Shown one piece after another: positions 7,578 to 13,632 of a stretch of DNA of 13,647 nucleotides (positions are counted from its first letter, which is position 1; each line of letters begins with the position of its first letter). Under the pieces are notes generated by a model that searched no databases, had not been told where the DNA came from, and worked only from the letters and a program-made list of their open reading frames with translations. A program made the translations under genes and the position numbers. This DNA is from Ruminococcus sp. (lineage in GTDB: Bacteria > Bacillota > Clostridia > Oscillospirales > Ruminococcaceae), in contig JAAVHK010000032.1 in the NCBI GenBank assembly GCA_014799765.1, positions 1 through 13,647 on the forward strand, given 5' to 3'.

Positions 7578-9427
7578 ATCGTAAAATATTGCTTATAGAA
7601 CCCGATTACAAGAATAAATATCCGCCGATGGGATTGATGAAACTTGCAACATATTTTCGTCGTTGTGATGATGACGTACGGTTTTTCAAAGGCGATTTAA
7701 GATTTTTTGCATCACGGATTTTGTGCGAGGAATTTTATGAGGAAGTCAATGATACGACATTAGGGAAGTATTTTCCGAAGATGATGGAGTACATAAAAAC
7801 AGGAAAATATTCTTTTCTTGATGAAATACCGGATTTCCGTGAAAAATACGAAGATATTATAAAAGAATACCGTCAGAAGTTCATGAAAAAAGACTATGCG
7901 AGATTCGATATAGTCGGTGTAACGACATTGTTTACGTTCTACTGGAGCAGGACTGTCGAGACGATAAATAAGGCAAAAGAGTTCTGCAAACCTGACGGAA
8001 GAATGTTAGTCGGAGGGATAGCGTCATCTATTCTGCCCGAACAGATGTTCAGAGATACGGGAATACGTCCACATCAAGGACTTCTCGACAAACCGGGAGA
8101 TATCGACGAGGGCAATACAGATATTATTGACGAACTTCCTTTGGATTACTCTATTCTGGAGGAAATAGATTATAAATATCCGGCAAGTAACGCATACTTC
8201 GGATATATGACACGTGGTTGTATCAGAAAATGTGCATTTTGTGCGGTCTCACGATTAGAGCCGAATTATAAGGATTATATCGGCATAAGAGAGCAGATTG
8301 AATATGTTGACGAACATTTTGGTACGAGGCGTGACTTACTTTTAATGGATAACAATGTATTTGCCTCACCGTGTTTTGATGCGATAATAGACGAGATAAA
8401 AGCGTGTGGATTTGAAAAAGGTGCAAAGTATCAGCTACCGAATGAGTACGATATTGCAATCAAAAACATTCAGTCTGACTATAATTTAAGAGGATATTTC
8501 AGAAAAATAGTATCAATATATGACGATATAGCCGAAAAACTTTCTGACGAAGAAGCCGGTGAGTTCTATATTCAACGTGAAAGCCTCGGACTGCTTTATC
8601 CCGAAACAGTACAGAAAAATGCGGTATTTGAATTTCATAAAACTGCTAAAAACTATTATGATAAATTTTTTAAGTTCGGAAAACGTGTCAGGTATATTGA
8701 CTTCAATCAGGGAGTAGATGCAAGACTTGTTACCGATGAAAAAATGTCGAAATTGGCTGAAATAAATATACGTCCTCTTAGAATCGCATTTGACCATTAC
8801 GAACAGAGAGAAATATATAAAAAGGCAGTAAGAATAGCAGCAAAATATGGCATAAAAGATTTGTCAAATTATCTGCTTTATAACTTCATGGACAAACCCG
8901 AAGACCTGTACGAGAGAATGAGAATCAACATAGAATTATGTGAAGAACTTGATGTTACTGTTTATTCGTTTCCTATGAAATATCACCCTATTGATGACCC
9001 TGAGTTCTACAATAACAGAAACTACATAGGCAAACATTGGAACAGAAAATTTATACGTGCAATACAAGCAGTTTTAAATTCCACAAAAGGAAAAATCGGA
9101 AGAGGTAAGGACTTTTTTGAAGAGGCTTTCGGTCGTGATGTTAATGAGTTCAGGAAAATTCTGTGGATGCCTGAAACTTTTATCATCTACAGACGAAAAT
9201 ATGATGCAGAACTTCGTGAACGTTTAGCTGAACGTTATACCTCTCACTCCGACGACGACTGCAATTTGACTAATGAATGGTGGGAAAAATTCCGCAATCT
9301 TTCACCTAAAAGAAAAGAAAAAGCCGAAAAAATTATAGCACTTAATAAATTCAGTGACAGCGATATTACTACTCAAGATAAAGCTATTTTGGAAGTTTTG
9401 GAATATTATAAAATCAGACGTTCATAA
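7574..9427 (+). CDS. Radical SAM protein, B12-binding-domain type
   Basis: A 617-residue protein. The N-terminus (about 1-190) looks like a cobalamin-binding Rossmann domain: it opens KILLIEPDYKNKYPPMGLMK, a hallmark of B12-dependent radical SAM proteins, and later has FDIVGVTTLFTF and GRMLVGGIA strands. The usual cobalamin DxHxxG motif is not evident, so B12 may be bound base-off or not at all. The radical SAM cluster motif is RGCIRKCAFCAV, CxxxCxxC with Cys216, Cys220 and Cys223, ligating a [4Fe-4S] cluster that cleaves S-adenosylmethionine. TIM-barrel strands follow, including DLLLMDNNVF, YIDFNQGVDARL and LRIAFDH. A helical extension occupies about 480-617. The substrate cannot be told. 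It shares an ATGA overlap with the GHKL gene and is followed directly by a terminator, so it is the last gene of the operon. Finding such an enzyme beside HerA-NurA is unusual; a nucleic-acid-modifying role would fit but is only inference. Confidence 0.85.
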   Translation: MNRKILLIEPDYKNKYPPMGLMKLATYFRRCDDDVRFFKGDLRFFASRILCEEFYEEVNDTTLGKYFPKMMEYIKTGKYSFLDEIPDFREKYEDIIKEYRQKFMKKDYARFDIVGVTTLFTFYWSRTVETINKAKEFCKPDGRMLVGGIASSILPEQMFRDTGIRPHQGLLDKPGDIDEGNTDIIDELPLDYSILEEIDYKYPASNAYFGYMTRGCIRKCAFCAVSRLEPNYKDYIGIREQIEYVDEHFGTRRDLLLMDNNVFASPCFDAIIDEIKACGFEKGAKYQLPNEYDIAIKNIQSDYNLRGYFRKIVSIYDDIAEKLSDEEAGEFYIQRESLGLLYPETVQKNAVFEFHKTAKNYYDKFFKFGKRVRYIDFNQGVDARLVTDEKMSKLAEINIRPLRIAFDHYEQREIYKKAVRIAAKYGIKDLSNYLLYNFMDKPEDLYERMRINIELCEELDVTVYSFPMKYHPIDDPEFYNNRNYIGKHWNRKFIRAIQAVLNSTKGKIGRGKDFFEEAFGRDVNEFRKILWMPETFIIYRRKYDAELRERLAERYTSHSDDDCNLTNEWWEKFRNLSPKRKEKAEKIIALNKFSDSDITTQDKAILEVLEYYKIRRS

Positions 9428-9433
9428 TATTTA

Positions 9434-9468
9434 ACCCTTAGAATGACTCTAAGGGTATTTTTATTTTT
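9434..9468 (+). terminator. Terminator of the nurA-herA operon
   Basis: ACCCTTAGA at 9434-9442 and TCTAAGGGT at 9448-9456 form a perfect 9-bp stem with a 5-nt loop, followed by ATTTTTATTTTT. It begins 7 bp after the radical SAM stop. On the minus strand the sequence after the stem is less T-rich, so it serves the convergent XRE gene weakly if at all. Confidence 0.9.
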
Positions 9469-9475
9469 CAGAAAG

Positions 9476-10177
9476 TTATGATATTTTCTTAAACATATCT
9501 GTATATTCTAATCCAGTTAATGCTTTAATATAGCATAAATCGGAATAGTTAAGACCATAGTTGAGAGACTGATCTTTATTTTTTTCACCGGTTAATATAA
9601 ATTTTAATTTATGCTGGTCTATGCTCTCAGCAGTTAATTCTGAAAGTTTTTCAGCGTTAAATCCGTGCTTTTCAAGATTATGGATTACAGCTCTTGAAAG
9701 CTGAATCTGCATTGCTTTGTCAATATCATTGTCTGCACAGCCGTCCATTATATCGAGAATTGTGAAAATTATACCTGAATCAACAGTTTCAGTTTCGTTT
9801 CTTTCCTCAAAAGCGATATTACTATCATTCAAGAGCCACCATATAGGACAACCCACATATTTTGCGATTGCGAGTTTCTGCTCATCGGTTGTTTCAATTA
9901 CAGCTCGTAAGCTGTTGAATCTTTGAGGAATTGCAGTTAATTTTTTGAAAATCGACTTCTTGCTCGCAAGATTGACCGATGCGTTTTCTGAAAAATCAAG
10001 CAGAGAATCTATTGAAACGCCAAAATATTCAGCGATTTTCTTCAATATTTCCCCGTTTGGTATCGTACCTTTTTTCCAGTTGTTCGCTGAACCTGATGAT
10101 ATTTGGAGTTCTTTTAATACAGAGTGTGGTTTCATTCCTTTAAGGTCGGAAAGGTATTGGAACTTCTTCCAAAACAT
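9476..10177 (-). CDS. XRE-family HTH transcriptional regulator
   Basis: A 233-residue DNA-binding protein on the minus strand. The N-terminal Cro/C1-type helix-turn-helix spans about residues 5-60: SVLKELQISSGSANNWKKGT is the recognition part and ILKKIAEYFGVSIDSLLDF the closing helices. The C-terminal part is unusual. Residues 104-116 (IAKYVGCPIWWLL) match residues 48-60 (IAEYFGVSIDSLL) at 7 of 13 positions, and the extreme end (IKALTGLEYTDMF) looks distantly similar. The protein may thus hold degenerate repeats of the HTH unit. There is no LexA-like Ser-Lys peptidase and no metallopeptidase HExxH, so relief of repression by self-cleavage is not suggested. A ribosome binding site (AAGGAG on the minus strand, around 10189-10194) lies about 11 nt upstream. 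It diverges from the DUF3987 gene and probably represses that promoter. A typical mobile-element repressor. Confidence 0.85.
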   Translation of the reverse strand: MFWKKFQYLSDLKGMKPHSVLKELQISSGSANNWKKGTIPNGEILKKIAEYFGVSIDSLLDFSENASVNLASKKSIFKKLTAIPQRFNSLRAVIETTDEQKLAIAKYVGCPIWWLLNDSNIAFEERNETETVDSGIIFTILDIMDGCADNDIDKAMQIQLSRAVIHNLEKHGFNAEKLSELTAESIDQHKLKFILTGEKNKDQSLNYGLNYSDLCYIKALTGLEYTDMFKKIS

Positions 10178-10205
10178 AAATAGTTCATCTCCTTATTTTT
10201 GTGAA

Positions 10206-10234
10206 ATTATACAAAGTTGCGTAATTATATAAAA
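10206..10234 (-). promoter_or_regulatory. Likely promoter of the XRE regulator
   Basis: On the minus strand a TATAAT occupies 10211 down to 10206, upstream of the regulator's ribosome binding site. The -35 position 17 bp away (10234-10229) reads TTTTAT, a poor match. The promoter lies just beside the rightward promoter at 10241-10269, so a single bound repressor could affect both. Confidence 0.4.
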
Positions 10235-10240
10235 ATTCAC

Positions 10241-10269
10241 TTGATATTTGCATTTAAATGCGATATAAT
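10241..10269 (+). promoter_or_regulatory. Promoter of the DUF3987 gene with internal operator
   Basis: TTGATA (10241-10246) and TATAAT (10264-10269) have the ideal 17-bp spacer. That spacer contains the perfect 12-bp palindrome GCATTTAAATGC at 10250-10261. A palindrome between -35 and -10 is the classic place for a repressor site, and the divergent XRE protein is the obvious candidate. The leader to the start codon is long, about 130 nt, very AT-rich, and holds no other clear signal. Confidence 0.7.
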
Positions 10270-10408
10270 TATAAGCAATGAAATAAAAATATAAATTAAG
10301 AATAAACATATTTTTCTATACGCATTATTATACCATACATCAGAACAAAATGCAATAACTAATTTTGAAAATTTACATTTTATTTCATAACTATTTAAAG
10401 GAAGGGAA

Positions 10409-11872
10409 ATGCCTATGAATGAAAATGAATGGTCAATGCCAACGCCATTACGTTCGGACAAATCAGATTTGATTCACTATCCTGCAAACGCACTTCCACC
10501 GATTCTGCGTGATATGACTTTAGCAATCGCTGAAAGCACATCTACAGATATTGCAATGGCTGGAACAGCTCTGATTTCCTCAATAAGCTACTGTTTTTCG
10601 GGAGTTTACAGAATGTCGGGAAAATATGACCATACCGAACCGCTTGTAATTGATGCACTCACGATTGCCGAACCGAGTTTCAAGAAATCTCCTGTAATTT
10701 CGGCGATAAAACGTCCTTTTGTGCAGTTCACGCACGACTGGAATGAACAGAATAAAACCGATATTTTCAAATGTCAGGCAGAGCGAAAAATTCTTGAAAG
10801 TCAATTGCTTGCACTTGAAAAGAAAAATGATGTTACAGCGGACGAAATCGCTGATTTACAGACAAAAATCAGCAATATTCAGGACAATAATTTTAGACGA
10901 ATCGTTGTTGATGATGTTACACCAGAAGCACTTGTGCGATTGCTTTACGACAATACGTCTCTGCTGATGATTTCGGACGAAGCTGGTATGCTCGGAAACT
11001 TCAACGGTCGCTACTCGAATAACATTCCGAATCTTGACTTGATACTTAAGTCTTATAACGGTGAAACTTACATAAGTGACCGTGTCGGCAGAGACAGTAT
11101 CACATTGAAACGTCCGTATGTGTCGATTTGTCTTGCGTGCCGGCCTTATGTGTTCGACAGCATGATAAACAACACGGCATTCCGTGGAAGTGGTTTGATT
11201 TCAAGACTTATTTATTGTTTTCCAAGTAGCAATATCGGGCAGAGGAAGTACGACACTCAGCCAATACCGAAAAATATCGCTGAAAATTATCAGCATTTGA
11301 TTTACAGACTTCTGCATAAAAAATTTACATATTATGACGAAAATGAAACATATCTGCATTTTGATAGCAAGGCTTTTAAAGAATTTGTTGATTATTACAA
11401 CAATTTCATTGAAAAAAATCTGCTCACTGAAATGGCATTCTGCCGTGACTGGGGTGGAAAATATCATGGTCTGATTCTGCGAATCTGCGGAATAATTCAC
11501 TGCGTAAGATGCGAACTTGACAACAGAAATCCTGCCGAAGTTAATGTAAGTCTGGACACTCTTTGTTCTGCGATTGAGATTGCAAATTATTATCGTGAAC
11601 AGGCGATTTTTGCCTATGGACAAAGTGATATTGATATTGGTACGGTCAAAGCGGAGCGAGTTATTGAGAAAATCAAGGCGAAAAATATTTATAAGATTCG
11701 TCAGAATGACCTGTACAGAATTTGCCGATGTACGCTTTTCAAGAACGCTCAGGACTTCAACGAAACCTCTGAAATGCTGGAAGAATACGGCTATATCCGC
11801 CGTGAAACCGTCAAGGGAGCGAACGGAAATAATAAAAGTGGAATTATGATTTACACAAATCCGAAAATCTGA
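10409..11872 (+). CDS. DUF3987 (YfjI-like) protein
   Basis: A 487-residue protein of the DUF3987 family, common in phages, plasmids and integrative elements and thought to be a P-loop ATPase linked to replication or priming. The nucleotide-binding loop is the unusual family form, here AEPSFKKSPV (residues 87-96). A charged coiled-coil insert at about 110-155 separates it from a Walker-B-like strand, SLLMISDEAGML, with Asp190-Glu191. Then come LDLILKSYNGETYISDRVGR, a motif shared by these proteins, VSICLACRPYVF, and FRGSGLISRLIYCFP, an arginine-bearing segment near the second half of the ATPase. The C-terminal ~120 residues look helical, with a winged-helix-like end. Two starts are possible, ATG 10409 or ATG 10415; AAAGGAAGGG at 10397-10406 could serve either. 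First rightward gene of the mobile element and probably controlled by the XRE repressor. No primase polymerase domain is seen. Confidence 0.82.
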   Translation: MPMNENEWSMPTPLRSDKSDLIHYPANALPPILRDMTLAIAESTSTDIAMAGTALISSISYCFSGVYRMSGKYDHTEPLVIDALTIAEPSFKKSPVISAIKRPFVQFTHDWNEQNKTDIFKCQAERKILESQLLALEKKNDVTADEIADLQTKISNIQDNNFRRIVVDDVTPEALVRLLYDNTSLLMISDEAGMLGNFNGRYSNNIPNLDLILKSYNGETYISDRVGRDSITLKRPYVSICLACRPYVFDSMINNTAFRGSGLISRLIYCFPSSNIGQRKYDTQPIPKNIAENYQHLIYRLLHKKFTYYDENETYLHFDSKAFKEFVDYYNNFIEKNLLTEMAFCRDWGGKYHGLILRICGIIHCVRCELDNRNPAEVNVSLDTLCSAIEIANYYREQAIFAYGQSDIDIGTVKAERVIEKIKAKNIYKIRQNDLYRICRCTLFKNAQDFNETSEMLEEYGYIRRETVKGANGNNKSGIMIYTNPKI

Positions 11873-11894
11873 ACTATCAACATTTTCAGCACAA

Positions 11895-11934
11895 TTGACA
11901 CTTTATTATATTTTGTCGATAATGTCGATAATGT
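11895..11934 (+). promoter_or_regulatory. Promoter of the HTH-mob operon with 9-bp direct repeats
   Basis: A consensus TTGACA at 11895-11900 and GATAAT at 11918-11923 (5 of 6) are spaced by 17 bp. The -10 is embedded in a tandem repeat: the 9-bp unit TGTCGATAA occurs at 11914-11922 and 11923-11931, followed by a partial third copy (TGT). Such iterons over a -10 would suit binding by a small element-encoded protein such as the HTH protein just downstream. The leader to ATG 11985 is about 55 nt. Confidence 0.72.
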
Positions 11935-11984
11935 TAAAAGTTCACAAAATACAAAACTCGATAAGAGAGAAAAAGGAGTTTTTT

Positions 11985-12254
11985 ATGACAAAGATTGAGA
12001 AAGAAAAAATAATAGACCAGATTATGAACCTGTTAATTCAGCTTAAGAATGATACAGAAATTTCTGAAACTGCCGAAAAGCCTGTTGAGATGTTCACGGT
12101 CAAGGAATGCTTTAAGGAAATCAAGGAACTTTCCGAGAACACTGTCCGCAAACTTGTATCACAGAACAAGGTGAAATTTATCCGCACAGGTGAGGATAAG
12201 CGTGGAAAAATTCTCGTCAACAAGGCTGACCTGATTTCTTATTTTCAGAAGTAA
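11985..12254 (+). CDS. Small excisionase-like HTH protein
   Basis: An 89-residue protein with a helical N-terminal segment (about 1-30) and a C-terminal excisionase/MerR-type winged HTH (about 37-87). The conserved pattern is FTVKECFKEI, then the recognition helix SENTVRKLVSQNKV, then a wing (KFIRTGEDKRGKILVNKADL). Such proteins bind DNA next to excision, replication or transfer sites of mobile elements. The reading frame is open further upstream to 11895, but ATG 11985 is the start because AAAAGGAG (11971-11978) lies 6 nt before it, and the upstream extension covers the promoter. It precedes the structured intergenic region and the relaxase and is probably co-transcribed with it. A role as accessory protein for oriT or as autoregulator at the 9-bp repeats is inferred. 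Confidence 0.78.
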   Translation: MTKIEKEKIIDQIMNLLIQLKNDTEISETAEKPVEMFTVKECFKEIKELSENTVRKLVSQNKVKFIRTGEDKRGKILVNKADLISYFQK

Positions 12255-12257
12255 TTT

Positions 12258-12275
12258 CGGCAGATTTATCTGCCG
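12258..12275. repeat. Inverted repeat 1 (perfect hairpin)
   Basis: CGGCAGAT and ATCTGCCG flank two T residues, giving a perfect 8-bp inverted repeat, or 7 bp around a TTTA loop. It starts 4 nt after the HTH stop codon and is not followed by a T tract. Confidence 0.8.
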
Positions 12276-12290
12276 TTCAGCCTCGCAGAG

Positions 12291-12343
12291 CGCCGTGTAC
12301 TTGTGATATTAGTGGTCACACTGATGTCGCAAGTACTAAGGCG
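12291..12343. repeat. Inverted repeat 2 (main 22-pair stem-loop)
   Basis: Arm 12297-12314 (GTACTTGTGATATTAGTG) pairs with 12319-12336 (CACTGATGTCGCAAGTAC) over 18 contiguous pairs, three of them T.G, around the loop GTCA. A small 2 x 3 internal loop separates four more pairs, CGCC at 12291-12294 with GGCG at 12340-12343. Confidence 0.85.
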
Positions 12344-12369
12344 TTACAAACAGCGTAAGCCCTTTGTAA
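12344..12369. repeat. Inverted repeat 3
   Basis: TTACAAA at 12344-12350 pairs with TTTGTAA at 12363-12369. Inside, GC at 12353-12354 can pair with GC at 12359-12360 around GTAA, which as RNA would be a GNRA tetraloop. It begins directly after the foot of inverted repeat 2. Confidence 0.7.
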
Positions 12370-12374
12370 ATCCG

Positions 12375-12400
12375 ACTATCCAGCCGTTTCCTGCGATAGT
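12375..12400. repeat. Inverted repeat 4
   Basis: ACTATC and CAG (12375-12383) pair with CTG (12391-12393) and GATAGT (12395-12400), nine pairs with one bulged C at 12394 and a 7-nt loop. It ends 14 nt before the GGAAAGG that holds the relaxase ribosome binding site. Confidence 0.6.
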
Positions 12401-12427
12401 ATTTTCTACTTATGGAAAGGAAAAATT

Positions 12428-13357
12428 ATGAAGTACAAGAGAATATCATTCGGACGGGGAAAAGGTTCAATCACGCACAACAATAGAAACTTTATCGCTA
12501 ATAATGTTGACAGAAATCGCATTGCTAACAACGTGACATTCATTGCAAAACCTATCGGGGAAGTGTACGAGGAACTTTTTGGCGGAGCAGTTATGAGATA
12601 CAATTCCAAACAGAAAAGAAATGACCGCAAAATCCACGGTACATATTATGAACATCTATTCCACTGCAAGCCGTCAAATTCTGTGATTACAGCAAGCGAT
12701 AAGCGAAAGAGTTTCTATGAAGATGTAGTCCAGATTGGAAAAATGGAAGATTCCGGATATGGAACAGAAGATTTTCAGCTTGTTGCGGACTGTCTGACGG
12801 AGTACATGAACGGTTTCCAGTCAAGAAATCCGAACTTTCATGTATTCAATGCCGTTCTGCATATGGACGAGGCAACTCCGCATCTGCATATTGACTACAT
12901 ACCAATCGGACATTATAAGCGTGGTATGGATACCCAGAACGGAATCGCACAAGCACTCAAGGAGATGGGTTACGGTGAGGGAAAACAGGCTATTGCACGT
13001 TGGAGAGAAAAAGAAGTTGAAGTGCTGAATGAAATCTGTCGTCGTCACGGAATCGAACCGTTACCGCCTGAAAAAGCACGTGGAACTTTGGAAGTTTCGG
13101 AATACAAGGAGCAACGCCGAAAAGCTGAACAGCTCACAGCTGAGAATGAAAAATCGCAGTCTGAACTTGATGCACTTAATGACGAATTGAAAACAGCTAC
13201 TGAAAAGAAAGTTAAAATTGTGGAAATCGACAGCATTGAAACGAAAAAATCCCGATTCAGCAGGAATAAAATTTCTCTTTCAAAGGAAGATTTTCAGAAC
13301 TTATCAGACCTTATCAGACCTTGCGAAAAAACAGGTTGCAAGCGTAAAGCAGACTAA
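12428..13357 (+). CDS. MobV-type relaxase, C-terminus lost by frameshift
   Basis: Relaxases of the MobV (Mob_Pre) family nick one strand at oriT and pilot it during mobilization. The N-terminal motif I is GSITHNNRNF, with His17 as the likely nucleophile position by comparison with MobM. Motif III is AVLHMDEATPHLHIDYIP with His145, Asp147, His152 and His154 for metal binding. A helical, coiled-coil region starts near residue 220. The open frame ends after 309 residues, but the last 14 (from Ile296) are out of frame: a 10-bp tandem duplication at 13300-13319 shifts the reading. With one copy removed, the gene reads through to 13622 as 394 residues. The catalytic domain is intact, so partial activity is possible. 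AAAGGA (12416-12421) sits 6 nt before the ATG. Directly upstream is the candidate oriT. Confidence 0.88.
   Translation: MKYKRISFGRGKGSITHNNRNFIANNVDRNRIANNVTFIAKPIGEVYEELFGGAVMRYNSKQKRNDRKIHGTYYEHLFHCKPSNSVITASDKRKSFYEDVVQIGKMEDSGYGTEDFQLVADCLTEYMNGFQSRNPNFHVFNAVLHMDEATPHLHIDYIPIGHYKRGMDTQNGIAQALKEMGYGEGKQAIARWREKEVEVLNEICRRHGIEPLPPEKARGTLEVSEYKEQRRKAEQLTAENEKSQSELDALNDELKTATEKKVKIVEIDSIETKKSRFSRNKISLSKEDFQNLSDLIRPCEKTGCKRKAD
13300..13322 (+). repeat. 10-bp tandem duplication in the relaxase gene
   Basis: CTTATCAGAC occurs at 13300-13309 and again at 13310-13319, followed by CTT of a partial third copy. Ten is not a multiple of three, so the second copy throws the relaxase into another frame. 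Deleting either copy gives an uninterrupted reading of NLSDLAKKQV across the junction. Confidence 0.92.
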
Positions 13358-13622
13358 GAAGTTAAAGTCTGAAAACGATGAACTATTGCAGAAAGTCACC
13401 GATTTGGAAGTACAGGTTAAATTTCTGACTAACGAACTTGATAAATATAAACAGCCTGCTCATTTTTCCCGTGAACAGTTGAAAAAGAGTACTGAAAAAA
13501 TTTCAGAACTGGAGCAACTTAAGTCAAAATACCGTAAGGCTTTGAAATTTATAAAAATCATTCCGCAAGAAAAACAGAACTTGAATAAAAAAAGAGAAAG
13601 CAGGGGCAGTACCTGCTATTAA
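13311..13622 (+). pseudogene. Detached C-terminal coiled coil of the relaxase
   Basis: This 103-codon stretch is the former C-terminus of the MobV relaxase, now in the +1 frame relative to the start of the gene. It reads LSDLAKKQVASVKQ, then LKSENDELLQKVTDLEVQ and a heptad-like series of leucines, charged residues and glutamines, ending in TCY before TAA (13620-13622). MobV proteins commonly end in such a coiled coil, used for dimerisation or membrane association. It has no ribosome binding site and no convincing start of its own, so it is probably not translated unless reading frame is restored, for example by slippage on the A6 run at 13326-13331. Confidence 0.8.
13599..13617. repeat. Short inverted repeat at the end of mob
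   Basis: AGCAGG at 13599-13604 and CCTGCT at 13612-13617 form a 6-bp stem with a 7-nt loop, ending 3 nt before the ribosome binding site of the next gene. It is not followed by T residues. It may slow translation or transcription into the next gene, or may be chance. Confidence 0.35.
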
Positions 13623-13632
13623 GGAGAAAACT

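Larger units (their letters stand above)
12255..12427 (+). other. Structured intergenic region, candidate oriT / RNA
   Basis: Between the HTH stop and the relaxase ATG there is no gene, but four hairpins follow one another: 12258-12275, 12291-12343, 12344-12369 and 12375-12400. The location directly upstream of a MobV relaxase gene is where such elements usually carry their transfer origin, with inverted repeats near the nick site. Three T.G pairs in the main stem would pair as U.G in a plus-strand transcript but become C.A mismatches on the other strand, so a structured RNA leader for the relaxase gene is also possible. No T-run follows any stem, so none is an intrinsic terminator. The relaxase ribosome binding site, AAAGGA at 12416-12421, lies outside the stems. 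Confidence 0.6.

Noticed and set aside
11895..11984. Upstream extension of the small HTH gene to 11895
   Set aside because: The extension starts at the TTG of the -35 box and translates promoter and repeat sequence; a consensus ribosome binding site defines ATG 11985.
12038..12223. Minus-strand frames within the small HTH and mob genes
   Set aside because: They are antisense to genes with recognisable HTH and MobV motifs and have no translation signals.
12258..12275. Intrinsic terminator after the small HTH gene
   Set aside because: The stem is perfect but is followed by TTCAGCC, not a T tract, so it would not terminate transcription.
13326..13332. Programmed -1 frameshift at the AAAAAAC heptamer in mob
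   Set aside because: The heptamer is out of phase with the reading frame and a -1 shift would not reach the downstream frame, which needs +1. The tandem duplication explains the break fully.
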